From Chionis minor (lineage: Eukaryota > Chordata > Aves > Charadriiformes > Chionididae), in the NCBI GenBank assembly GCA_013398295.1, contig VZSF01003482.1, positions 62,218 to 126,217 on the forward strand: a stretch of 64,000 bases of DNA, given 5' to 3'. Both the position numbers and the translations under genes were made by a program. The notes beneath the pieces are model-generated. The model was not told where the DNA came from. It saw nothing but the letters and a program-made list of their open reading frames with translations, and made no database searches. Position 1 is the stretch's first letter. Each line of letters starts with the position of its first letter. This document shows, piece after piece, positions 49,587 through 59,507 of the stretch.

Positions 49587-50763
49587 TAGAATCATAGAAT
49601 CATAGAATGGTTAGAGTTGGAAGGGACCTTAAAGATCATCAAGTTCCAACCCCCCTGCCATGGGCAGGGACACCTCTGACTACAGCAGGTTGCTCAAAGC
49701 CCCATCTAGCCTGGCCTTAAACACTTCCAGGGATGGGGCCGCCACAACTTCTCTGGGCAACCTGTTCCAGTGCCTCACCACCCTCACAGTAAAGAACTTC
49801 TTCCTAATATCTAATCTAAATCTCCCCTCTTCCAATTTAAAACCATTACCCCTTGTCCTATCACTAGACTTCCTGACAAAGAGTCCCTCTCCAGCTCTCC
49901 TGTAGGCTCCCTTCAGATACTGAAAGGCTGCTATCAGGTCTCCCCGGAGCCTTCTCTTCTCCAGGCTGAACAGCCCCAGCTCTCTCAGCCTGTCCTCATA
50001 GGAGAGGTGCTCCATCCCTCTAATCATCTTAGTGGCCCTTCGCTGGACCTGTTCCAACAGTTCCATGTCCTTTCTATGTTGAGGACTCCAGAGCTGGACA
50101 CAGTACTCCAGGTGGGGTCTCACAAGCGCAGAGTAGAGGGGGAGAATCACCTCCCGTGCCCTGCTGGCCACGCTTCTTTTGATGCAACCCAGGATACGGT
50201 TGGCTTTCTGGGCTGCCAGCGCGCACTGCCGGCTCATGTTGAGCTTCTCATCCATGAGCACTCCCAAGTCCTTCTCCTCAGGGCTGCTCTCCAGCCATTC
50301 TCTGCCCAGCCTGTATTTATGCCTGGGATTGCCACGTCCCAGGTGTAGGACTCTGCACTTGGCTTGGTTGAACTTCATGCCATTTGCATTAGCCCACCTC
50401 TCAAGCCTGTCCAGGTCCCTCTGGATGGCATCCCTTCCCTCCAGTGTGTCAACCGCGCCACCGAGCTTGGTGTCATCGGCAAACTTGCTGAGGGTACACT
50501 CGATCCCACTGTCCATGTCTCCAACAAAGATGTTAAATAGTACTGGTCCCAGTACTGACCCTTGCGGGACACCACTCGTCACTGGCCGCCACGTGGACAT
50601 TGACCCATTAACCACAACCCTTTGAGTGCGGCCATCCAGCCAGTTCCTTATCCACCGAGTGGTCCATTCATCAAAGCCGTGACTCTCCAATTTGGAGACT
50701 AGGATGTCATGCAGGACAGTGTCAAATGCTTTGCTTAAGTCCAGGTAGATGACATCCGTTGCT
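49587..50763 (-). mobile_element. CR1 LINE, young, 1.2 kb, minus orientation
   Basis: The left edge is the CR1 3' tip (TAGAATCA repeated, then TAGAATGG at 49587-49610) followed by TTAGAGTTGGAAGGGACC. The element runs to about 50763, where similarity stops within codons before reverse transcriptase motif A, a normal 5' truncation. The 3' half is almost identical to the plus-strand copy at 43531-44258. The uninterrupted frame shows that it inserted recently. Sequence beyond 50763 is unrelated to CR1. Confidence 0.95.
49680..50762 (-). CDS. CR1 ORF2 fragment: reverse transcriptase C-terminal part
   Basis: A 360-codon open frame with no stops, encoding the C-terminal part of the non-LTR retrotransposon polymerase, which makes cDNA by target-primed reverse transcription. 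Counting from the truncation, motif A ([13 protein letters not shown]) is at residues 3-15, [17 protein letters not shown] at 63-79, and the catalytic motif C, FADD, at 94-97. The conserved tail [15 protein letters not shown] and [15 protein letters not shown] follows, ending in LSNLL and a stop. The endonuclease and the first part of the polymerase domain are missing, and there is no CR1 start codon: the open frame continues 38 codons into host DNA only by chance. The intact frame reflects young age, not activity. Confidence 0.93.
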   Translation of the reverse strand, partial: ATDVIYLDLSKAFDTVLHDILVSKLESHGFDEWTTRWIRNWLDGRTQRVVVNGSMSTWRPVTSGVPQGSVLGPVLFNIFVGDMDSGIECTLSKFADDTKLGGAVDTLEGRDAIQRDLDRLERWANANGMKFNQAKCRVLHLGRGNPRHKYRLGREWLESSPEEKDLGVLMDEKLNMSRQCALAAQKANRILGCIKRSVASRAREVILPLYSALVRPHLEYCVQLWSPQHRKDMELLEQVQRRATKMIRGMEHLSYEDRLRELGLFSLEKRRLRGDLIAAFQYLKGAYRRAGEGLFVRKSSDRTRGNGFKLEEGRFRLDIRKKFFTVRVVRHWNRLPREVVAAPSLEVFKARLDGALSNLL

Positions 50764-50898
50764 CTCTTCTTTAAAGCAAAGAAATATGTTGTGGATTCTT
50801 GCCCAGAGAGCAAAACAACTGGATTAAGAAACAGGAATCTAGAAGTGTTAAAAAGGAACCATCTGAGTCGGTGCAATGTTCTTTGACTATTGAGGCTT
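50764..50898. other. Unique spacer
   Basis: About 135 bases beside the CR1 truncation point, with no recognised content. Confidence 0.5.
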
Positions 50899-50943
50899 TG
50901 TAGTGGGTCGACCCCAGCAAGCAGCTAAGCAACCACACAAATC
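50899..50943 (-). mobile_element. Possible LTR scrap
   Basis: TGTAGTGGGTCGACCCCAGC followed by AAGCAGCTAAGCAACCAC resembles the terminal 45 bases of bird ERV LTRs read from the minus strand, comparable to the end of the LTR at 14139. Nothing after it continues the match, so it may be a short remnant or a coincidence. Confidence 0.35.
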
Positions 50944-53187
50944 CACTACAGGGAAGTTTAAAATAGTTTTATCCAACCCTTTCTCACTTCCAATAAGTTA
51001 TCATGGGTGAATTTGCCAGATTTCAAGACTGTGGATCACAGGCCATGAACTTACATGAGAAGACACATAAGGGAGCTTTCAGTGTGTGTCAGTTCCAAAG
51101 AAAAGACCTGTTGATTGCATCTTTAAAAAGTGGACAATATACCACATATTAGAGCATTTTCCTTTGATATTACTAATTCTGTAAACATTATTTAAATGTG
51201 ATTTCATAGACAGTAATTCAAAGCAGGAAAATCTTCCCTCGTCCACTGTTCCCATATTTAAAGACAATTTAGTAGAGCTATGGCAACTCAAAAGGCTTTA
51301 ATTTTAATCTTTCACACCATCTCATTAGGATTTTTTCTCCTTCTGACGTTTTATATAAAGATGTTTTTATTGCTTATGATTGTCTTTTTTCTGGTAATTA
51401 TTTTCTTGTACCTTGCTAATCAGTAAGTAAGTTATTTTAATTTTCAAAGCTACTTTCCTAATACCTTTGTAAGTAATGACACGAAATACATGGCTGACAA
51501 ATATCAAGCTCCACACTGACAGGAATAACAACATATGCTTAAGAAACTATAGAGAAAAAACACAACTGGAAGCTTATGCTCTGCCTATGAACTGAGCAAC
51601 TATTTTATGATCTCAGAAAATCCATTAATTTTCTTTGTCCTCTCATCTGTAAAATGGCTAGTTGATTTCAGCAATATTTATCAATTCTTTGAAGAATCCT
51701 GTCTGGAAAATATTTTAAAAAGGCACCTATGACTCATATAAAGTACCATTATGTGAATCACAACCTGCAAGCAGTCAAATAATATATATTAATTTAAAAT
51801 TAATCCCTTCACCAGTTCATTTTTAATACAATAGTCAATGAGGAAGGTTAAGAGAGAGCAAAAAAGAACAGTATAAAAGATGAGAATATTCAGAATGTAT
51901 ATTTCAATCCATTTTTACATATCCCTCTTAGGTTCACCAGAGCTCTTTATTTAATCACTGTAAAGTAATGAGAAGAAAAAAAAAAAATCATATAAGAATA
52001 CTTAGTGGACCTAAACCTGGAATCACAAGACATTTCAAATTCCATCATTAGAATAGGAGAGAAGATAATGATGGTAAATTTTCTTTGTGGTAAAAAAATG
52101 CATAATTTTCAGTTCTTTTAGTTATGTACTAGCCACATGGGAGCTGTTATTTTCTGCATAATGTATTGAGGCATCTGCACTTAGGCTTACTTTTCCTATC
52201 AGTCTCTTTTGGCTTAAAGTTGCTTTCACTTAAATTGTTAAAAATTAAATTAGTAGTCATTCATAGGCCAGTGTCAGTTTTCTCCTGATCATATTTAGCA
52301 ACCTGTTGTTGCTGTATACACTGTACCTTTGCATACAGTTTAGTAGAAACTATATGGCACAAGGGACATGGTCTGGAAGATCAATCCCAAGAGCAAACAC
52401 TGAAGATCTTATTCTATAGAATGATGAATCCTGATATTAGAGCTCTCTAAGAAGGCTACTGACTCCCACAAATACTTTGTAATACAAAAATTATTAGGTG
52501 ACTCCAGCAGCCATCCCTGCAGAGATAGTAGAGTCAAAAGTCAAAAAAAGAAAAACTCAAAAGGAAAATGAAAGCATATTGAAACCAACTACTGAACTGA
52601 CTTAAACACTGGGGTTAGCCCATTAAAAAATATTTATATTAAGGAATTTCCATAAAAATAATTACTTGATCTGGGTTATTTTGCAAATTTAATATTCATT
52701 TTTTTCATAATGCCAAATGCAAACAGCATAATTTAGGGAGTTCTGACTTTCCTTAAATTTTGGTTTAGGTAATCCTCTGAAATTGTACCACTCTTTCTTT
52801 CCTCTTACCTCACATGTCTTCAGAAATGCCAATAAAAAATTGCTATTATAAAAGCAATAAAAAAGAAAGTTAAACATTTTAAAGAGCAATTCTAGGCTGT
52901 CATTGCACCCATAGAAAATTAAATTCAGTTTTAGTTTGATCTTATATGTATAGTTAATAAATAATACATATGTACTTGGCCTTTCTCAACTCCATAGCAG
53001 AGGTGGCAGTGGAAAAATGAATCAACATTCAGTGCAACATCAACTCACTAGTGTAATTATAAAGAGAGAAACCGCAGCTCACTAAAATAGATTTGGACAC
53101 ACCTACAATGAGGGAGGTAAAAGACCTACATGATAGTCTGAGCATGACTTCTGTGTACTGGCTTTTTTACCTCAAAAGAAGAAATTT

Positions 53188-53210
53188 AAAAAAAAAAAAA
53201 AAAAAAAAAA
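53188..53210. repeat. Poly(A) run, 23 bases
   Basis: Twenty-three consecutive A residues. It could be the tail of an unrecognised old retroposed sequence on the plus strand, but nothing upstream is identifiable. Confidence 0.8.
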
Positions 53211-53738
53211 GCCAAACAAATGAGCTGACAGAAAGGCCAGTTTTGACTTCATCGTAAACAAGGAAGAATGCTGCAATGTAACATGAAAACAAAGCAGACA
53301 ACATGCATTTACTCCGCAAACTAAAGAAAAACTTCTAAATATCCCACAGATTGTTATTTGTCAGTATGAATTATATAAGATAGTACAATTTAAATCACAG
53401 GATTACCATGTTTCTGTCTCAGGATATGAATGCTGGAGTTTGATATTAAAGTTTGATTTCACTAGTTCTGTGCCCTTCCTCCAAAGGAATTGTAATATTG
53501 AAATGAATATGGCATAGGACTCCTGATGTTCTATTGTCTGTAAAACCAGTTGAATTATCCCTCCGGTGATGATTGACAGGAAAAGTAAGAAGGAAAGACG
53601 GGAAAGTGCCCCTTTCTCTCTCAGAATGATGTTTGATAGAGAAAAGACAGAAAATGTACTTATCAGTAGAAGATTAAACATCCTTGTATGGAGTTCAGAG
53701 AAGGAGCAGAATATGTCCAACAGCACTGATCCAGGTTA

Positions 53739-53871
53739 AGATCAGTGGTTAAATACATCATGTGTCTTTTTGGTAGATTAGATTTTACTACTGATGATTT
53801 TGGTAGACTAGATTTTACTAAGATCAGTGGTTAAATACATTATGTGTCTTTTTGGTGGATTAGATTTTACT
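53739..53871. repeat. 82-bp-period tandem duplication with nested partial copy
   Basis: A unit beginning AGATCAGTGGTTAAATACAT at 53739 recurs at 53821, offset 82 bases. Its final part (TTTGGTAGA.TAGATTTTACTA) also appears once more between them (about 53798-53820). The copies differ by a few bases, so this is a real local duplication and, unlike the two N-flanked ones, not an assembly join. Confidence 0.75.
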
Positions 53872-54031
53872 GTTATACCGTGTATTGGAATTTCTAGCCA
53901 CCTGCTGGGACAGAAAGTCCTGTCCTCTGTGCAGGAGCAGAGAACTGCCCAGACATCAAATTTAACGTGCAGAATAAACTCATTCATTACAAGCAACCAG
54001 AAGTTAAATTTTTCATGTCTTTGAAACCAGC

Positions 54032-54317
54032 TGTCACGGTTTGTGCCAGGTTGGCCCAAACAGACCAAGCAACAGATGTTCCCTGTCTCCTGATGGTGAT
54101 CAGTGCCTGCTGGTGACATGATTGTCATCTTGGGAGCTTGATGCGGTTTTGTATATATTTCATTATTTTATTTTTGTTATTTTATTCTTTGTATTTTATT
54201 AAAGTAGTCTAGTTCTTACTAAACTAGTCTCTCTTCTTCTCTCTCTCCTGCTTGGTAGGAGAGAGGGAACATTGGTCACTCAGCTTGCTTGGGCCAATCC
54301 AGTCCAAACCCACGACA
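54032..54317 (+). mobile_element. Short solo LTR, relative of LTR family A
   Basis: It begins TGTCACGGTTTGTGCCAGG and ends CCAAACCCACGACA, with TGT...ACA termini. It contains GGGAGCTTGATGCGG, TTTGTATATATTT and the polyadenylation signal ATTAAA (54198-54203), followed by TAGTCTAGTTCTTACTAAAC. The region 54114-54255 aligns with 45145-45290 of the larger LTR, while the upstream promoter part is different and much shorter. No convincing target-site duplication flanks it. There are no internal genes, so it is a solo LTR of 286 bases. Confidence 0.78.
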
Positions 54318-54697
54318 GCATCCTGATTTGGAATTTGAGGCTGTAAGCTAGAGCCTTGCTAAAAAAAAAATATTACAAGCCTTATTTTACTAATGTATCT
54401 TTCAAACAANTGTCATCTTGGGAGCTTGATGCGGTTTTGTATATATTTCATTATTTTATTTTTGTTATTTTATTCTTTGTATTTTATTAAAGTAGTCTAG
54501 TTCTTACTAAACTAGTCTCTCTTCTTCTCTCTCTCCTGCTTGGTAGGAGAGAGGGAACATTGGTCACTCAGCTTGCTTGGGCCAATCCAGTCCAAACCCA
54601 CGACAGCATCCTGATTTGGAATTTGAGGCTGTAAGCTAGAGCCTTGCTAAAAAAAAAATATTACAAGCCTTATTTTACTAATGTATCTTTCAAACAA
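54123..54697. other. 287-bp perfect direct duplication around one N
   Basis: 54123-54409 and 54411-54697 are identical by eye, with one N at 54410. The repeated segment includes most of the LTR plus about 90 bases of flank, so the second partial LTR (54411-54605) is not a separate insertion. As at 45327, this looks like overlapping contig ends left unmerged. Confidence 0.92.
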
Positions 54698-55755
54698 AAT
54701 TATGGAGTTTTTTAAATACTTTGAGCTATTTAATCAGCACTGAACTATCTTGGTTTTGTATAGATCATAAAATGGAAGACTGAATGCAAAGAAAAAACAA
54801 ACAATGTATTATAACTTCAGGATGAGCAAAAGTTTAAGGCATGATATATTTATGCAATCATTATTAGTTTGGCATTGGTCATGCATGGATTATATTTTAT
54901 TTAAAATACGATTTAAAAATGTCATTCTGTTCAAAATGCATACTTGCACTCTGAAACATAATACCACTCCAGTTCCTAGGAGATATAGGTATTAGTTGTT
55001 GTTGTTACCTCATTTTGTTATTAAGGGATACCACATAGGACCTAATCCTAGTTCTATAAAGATGCAAAAAAGTATGTACAAGTAATAAATAAAACTACAG
55101 ACTTTTTTCCTAGAAAACAGCTAAAACAGTATTGATACTTTTTTTACTTCAGTTATTTCAAGAAAGAGTAGAAGGAGTTAGTGTATTTATTTTAAACTTT
55201 GCTACCAGTCTGGTTTCATGTGCTACACATCTCATTTTCATGATTGTCCCAAGAGAACAGAAGTCAGACAGAGTTACTGAAACATATTTCCGCAAAATAA
55301 AGCAATATAATGCAGGACATTCGAGCTGATATAGTCGAGAATGAAAATGAATGGTCACAATTTCATAGACTGACAAGGCTTTCCAAGAAAAGTGTGAAAA
55401 GTTTCTTAAAAAAAATTATATTTCAATATAACAGGGAGCTTATTCCAGATAATGGAAATGTCCTGTTAAAATTTGTCTCTTATATTATAGTCTTAGACTC
55501 TGCATTGCAATAATTTTTAATCTGTTCTGGAAAAGTAAATACTAAAGCAAGAGTACAGAAATATGTCCATGATTGTTCACTACAGTAAACAAGCCATACA
55601 AGCAGACCCTGCCTGGAATGACTGCACAGCATACTTCAGCCCACTAAGTTTTGTGCCTTTGGCAGTCACAACTTTTGCAAAACAATTCTTCACAATTATT
55701 GGCTAGTCAATCTCCATAATCTTCTACTGAAGCACAATAGACCAGTTGTAGTCAG
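54698..55755. other. Unique AT-rich noncoding DNA
   Basis: No gene or repeat recognised. Confidence 0.55.
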
Positions 55756-56120
55756 TGACAGCGGTTACTATTTTTCTGGCAGGCACTGGGTTAATTTCAG
55801 GCACCGCAGACATATTCCACACCATGTAAGCCATGCCCAGTCTTTGACTGGGGAGCTGGCCAGGGGAGGGGGAAGGAAGTTGAAGTTTGGGAGCAGATGG
55901 AGACTTCCAGGGTCTGGTGGGTGCATGGCCGTACAGTAACCCTATTGGTACATTCCTCCATCAGTGTTCCTGTTGTTTACCTATTCCCTTTGCTGGTCTG
56001 TTAAATTGCCTTTGTCCCAACCCACAAGTTTTGCCTTTTCATTCTGATTTTCCTTCACCATTGTGAGGGGTCGGGTGAGCAGCCGTGTGGTTCTTTGCTG
56101 CTGGCTGAGGCCAAACCGCA
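55756..56120 (+). mobile_element. Solo LTR, avian ERV family B, older copy
   Basis: It shares with the LTR at 45680-46038, in the same order, the blocks ATTCCACACCAT, GCCATGCCCAGT, GGGGAGCTGGCCAGGGG, GTTTGGGAGCAG, GACTTCCAGG, CCAACCCACAAGTTTTGCC and GGCTGAGGCCAAACCGCA. The opening (TGACAGCGGTTACT) and many internal positions are diverged, so this insertion is older. No target-site duplication is evident and no internal viral sequence adjoins. The ends are placed by comparison with the younger copy and may be off by a few bases. Confidence 0.75.
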
Positions 56121-58586
56121 AGAATCTCTCGTACATACCTGTGCATCAGTAGGACAGCATATGCATGTGGAAAGGCTTGTTTTCTCGGGCCTTTCCAGTT
56201 CTCTGATCTCTTTTTATGTACAGCCCAGCCAGGATCCCTTATCCTTAGCAAATTTAGCCTATAAAGCTAAGAAGCTTTGAGTGAATCTTTGATAATACAA
56301 AAAAATTAGATGTATTTTCCCCTAGATTTTGCCATGGGCATTTCTGTTTATCAGTAAACTATCGGTAGATGATAGGTTGACATATCAACATTCTTTTCCT
56401 TCATTATCACCAGCCTAGCCAATATGTCCAACTTCAAAAGCACAGGTCATAATTACACCTCTCCTTTTTCCGCCAGTTTAATCTAGTCACTTTCCGAGTG
56501 AATTTCTTAATCACAACAATATTCTCAGTCATCAGGGTGATGCACCACCTCAGCCAGGTATGAGATGCCAAAACAGTATGTCTTCACATTACAAAATCAA
56601 CAATTCAGGAAGCATGAGGAAAACAAAAATGCAAAAATACCATCTGTGCATTTCCTGATTACAGGCATTTAATTTTGATAACAGTATTGCACCTGCACTT
56701 ATTTGAGGACACAATGCATGCTACTTGGACATCTAAATACAGAAAATGAGGCTATTAAACATGTAAGTTACATCAATTATAAGCACCAAAATGAATCCAT
56801 ATTTCTATTCAAATTTGTTAGTCTTTACTAACTCCTATCCAGAATGTCACATTTACTTTCTATACAAAAAAAATCCCCAAAAACACAACAAAAAAAACCC
56901 CCTAAAAATACCAACATATATATATTGAAATGCACAACAGACTTCATTTCCTAACCATGCCAAAGCTCACTTCATATAAATACTTAATGACTGTAATTAT
57001 CTGAACAACTATTACATTCTGGTAAAAAGAAAATTGTTTATAGGTTGCCTCACATAGGTGATAAAATGTTATGTTTCTATTACTTTTCCCTCTGCTCCTC
57101 TCTCTTATAATTTATTTATTCCTTTATTTTTCTTTCCTAAAAAATACCAAAGGATACAGTGCAGTATTGTACATACACCAACTCTCTTCTGTTTTGGTCA
57201 TTGGAACAAGTGAGATACTTTCTGTGGTAAACATTAGGAACTCAATCTGCTAATCATTAGCAATATTGATAATGACATATGGCAACAGGACTTCAGTTTT
57301 TTCAGTTTGCTAATCTCTTCTCATTTTGGTTACTGGAGCAGCAAAATAGAAGTCCTCATTTCCTTTCTCTATACTGCATCTACTTGTCTTTGCATAGTTA
57401 AACTACAGAGATAAAATCAAGCTGGTTTCTGCACTCAATAACCCTGGAATCAAAACCACTGGGGATTCATGTGGAGTTTCACTTCAGCTATTTGCACAAG
57501 AAGGCTTGGAAAATGGCCAATAAAACCCAAAAGAAGCACAGGACTTACTAGCCTATCATTTCCAGTTCTGAATTTCTAGTTTATATAGTGTTGCATCTTT
57601 TTCCTCTGCAGATCAGCAACAAAACCCTTCTGTGGCTATAACTTATGTTTATTAGGCTGAAATAATGACATGTTCAGCAAGCCCTGACTGATCAGATTTG
57701 CCCAGTATATAAAATTCAGGATAATGTGATAGGAAAGGACTTAATAATAGTGGCTGCTATTGCAAAATCAATCCTTTCCTTGCTAATAGTCATAAAGGCT
57801 TGTATGGACAATTCCATTCTGACAACCTGCATTTCAAAGCAGAATAACATGAAATTGCTAAAATCTGAAATCAGCATTGAAAGATATTTAATTCCTTTAG
57901 GTATTTATTCCTTTAGGTACAGCAATGACTCAGAGCAGAAAAGAAATACATTTCCTCTGTCTGATCTTTCAAATAAACACCTTCTGATCAGTAGCAGTGA
58001 AAAAGTGTGTGGTTGTGAAAAATGACATAAAATTAAAGAAATGAAATTAAATAAAGCCAAGAAAATAACTACAGGCTATTCATATCAGGGACTTATGGCA
58101 AGTAGTTTCTGGAATGCCAATGATATACATATTTATATGAGCTGTATTATAAACTCCCTACTAAGAAGAAAATGTCTTTGAGTTTTTACTGGAAAGTGAA
58201 AATAGCAGTAAGAAACACAATTCAGGAATATTTTATCCAAAAAATTTAGTTTAAATAGGAATAGACTGTCTCTCCTAAAAGAACCAAATATATGGCAGAA
58301 GCATTCACAGAGGGTTTATATCAGCATCTTTATAACTGGGAATATAAGGGAGCCAGAACAAACTTCTATGTGGCTTTTCAGACAAAAAGTCTTCCCTTGC
58401 AGTAAAGATACTTTACTTTAGTAAGCAGTTACCAAACCATAGCACATCATTACTGTACTTCTGATTTAAGTTGCCGAGTCAGTTTGGTAAGTTCCTACGT
58501 AGTGTTAAATTAACTACTTTGTTCTGTGACTGTGATGTTCTCATTTCTACACATTTCTCTTGTAGGTTCAGTAATCCAAAGATCTT

Positions 58587-58603
58587 AAAAAAAAAAAAAA
58601 AAA
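58587..58603. repeat. Poly(A) run, 17 bases
   Basis: Seventeen consecutive A residues with no recognisable retroposed body upstream. Confidence 0.8.
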
Positions 58604-59406
58604 GACCTAATGGGTTACTTGAAGAGTCTATCTTGTAGTTTCATTTCTGGGATTTGGGATTTGACTGAATTGGAGATAAACATGACACAAAAAATCAAGC
58701 TTGAAAAAAACAATCTCAGCAGATATGCTGCAAAATGGTTTTTGCACAGGTAACACATTTCTTGGGATCCTATATAATGCCTACATACATTTCTACCGAT
58801 AAAAAATACCAAGTCTCCTAAATGCACCATAGCACAGACAAAGACCCGAATTCAAATCACTGACTTCAAGCTGTCAATTCAAACTGTCAGAAATCTACAC
58901 TCATAATTTAAATTGTACCTGAATAGCAAGAATGACTGGTATTAACACAGTGTCAGAATGAACATTTGGAAGAAATTGTATATGGTACACCAGTACTCTT
59001 CCTTATGAATTCAGTATGTTAATCACTACTCATAGAGTTTGAAGCAGCATGGATCTGGACAAGTTTTTTAAGTTTATGATTTCATCTAAAACCACATTTT
59101 AAAGTTTTAACAACAGAAATGAAATGTCTACCTGCCACAGTCTGTGCCTTCTGAATGATCCCATGTATGAAATATTGCTTCTTCTAAATAAGACCAGTTA
59201 CTACTCAGATGAGGTTTTTCCTGTAGACTATGGAATAGCTTAGAAAAAATCTGTAGTTAGAGATGCTACAGAGCCATCAGAGCAGCACTGACAGTCACAA
59301 ATCAATATCAACACATGTTCAGACTTATTTGAAAGAGTTATTTTATGAGTAAAGGAGACACATTTTTCACAATCCATCCTGAATCCCAAGTGGTATTAGA
59401 GAAATC

Positions 59407-59507
59407 TATGGTATGGTATGGTATGGTATGGTATGGTATGGTATGGTATGGTATGGTATGGTATGGTATGGTATGGTATGGTATGGTATGGTATGGTATG
59501 GTATGGT
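59407..59507. repeat. TATGG pentanucleotide microsatellite, about 20 units
   Basis: 101 bases of perfect TATGG repeats, followed by a degenerate tail of GATAC/GATAT-like units to about 59532. The uninterrupted array suggests recent slippage and likely length polymorphism. It also creates a repetitive open frame (MVWYG units), an artefact of a five-base repeat read in triplets. Confidence 0.95.

Larger units (their letters stand above)
50944..54031. other. Unique AT-rich noncoding DNA
   Basis: No gene or mobile element recognised. It holds A-runs at 51976-51987 and 53188-53210 and a short tandem duplication at 53739-53871. A minus-strand hydrophobic frame at 53403-53726 starts with GTG and was not accepted as a gene. 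Confidence 0.55.

Noticed and set aside
49660..50625. Plus-strand open frames opposite the CR1 at 49.6 kb
   Set aside because: They are antisense shadows of CR1 ORF2; similar shadows occur opposite the other CR1 copies.
53403..53726. 107-codon hydrophobic minus-strand frame
   Set aside because: GTG start, no family resemblance, and hydrophobic codons are common in AT-rich DNA.
54411..54605. A second LTR insertion after the N
   Set aside because: It is part of the 287-base copy that repeats the preceding LTR and its flank exactly.
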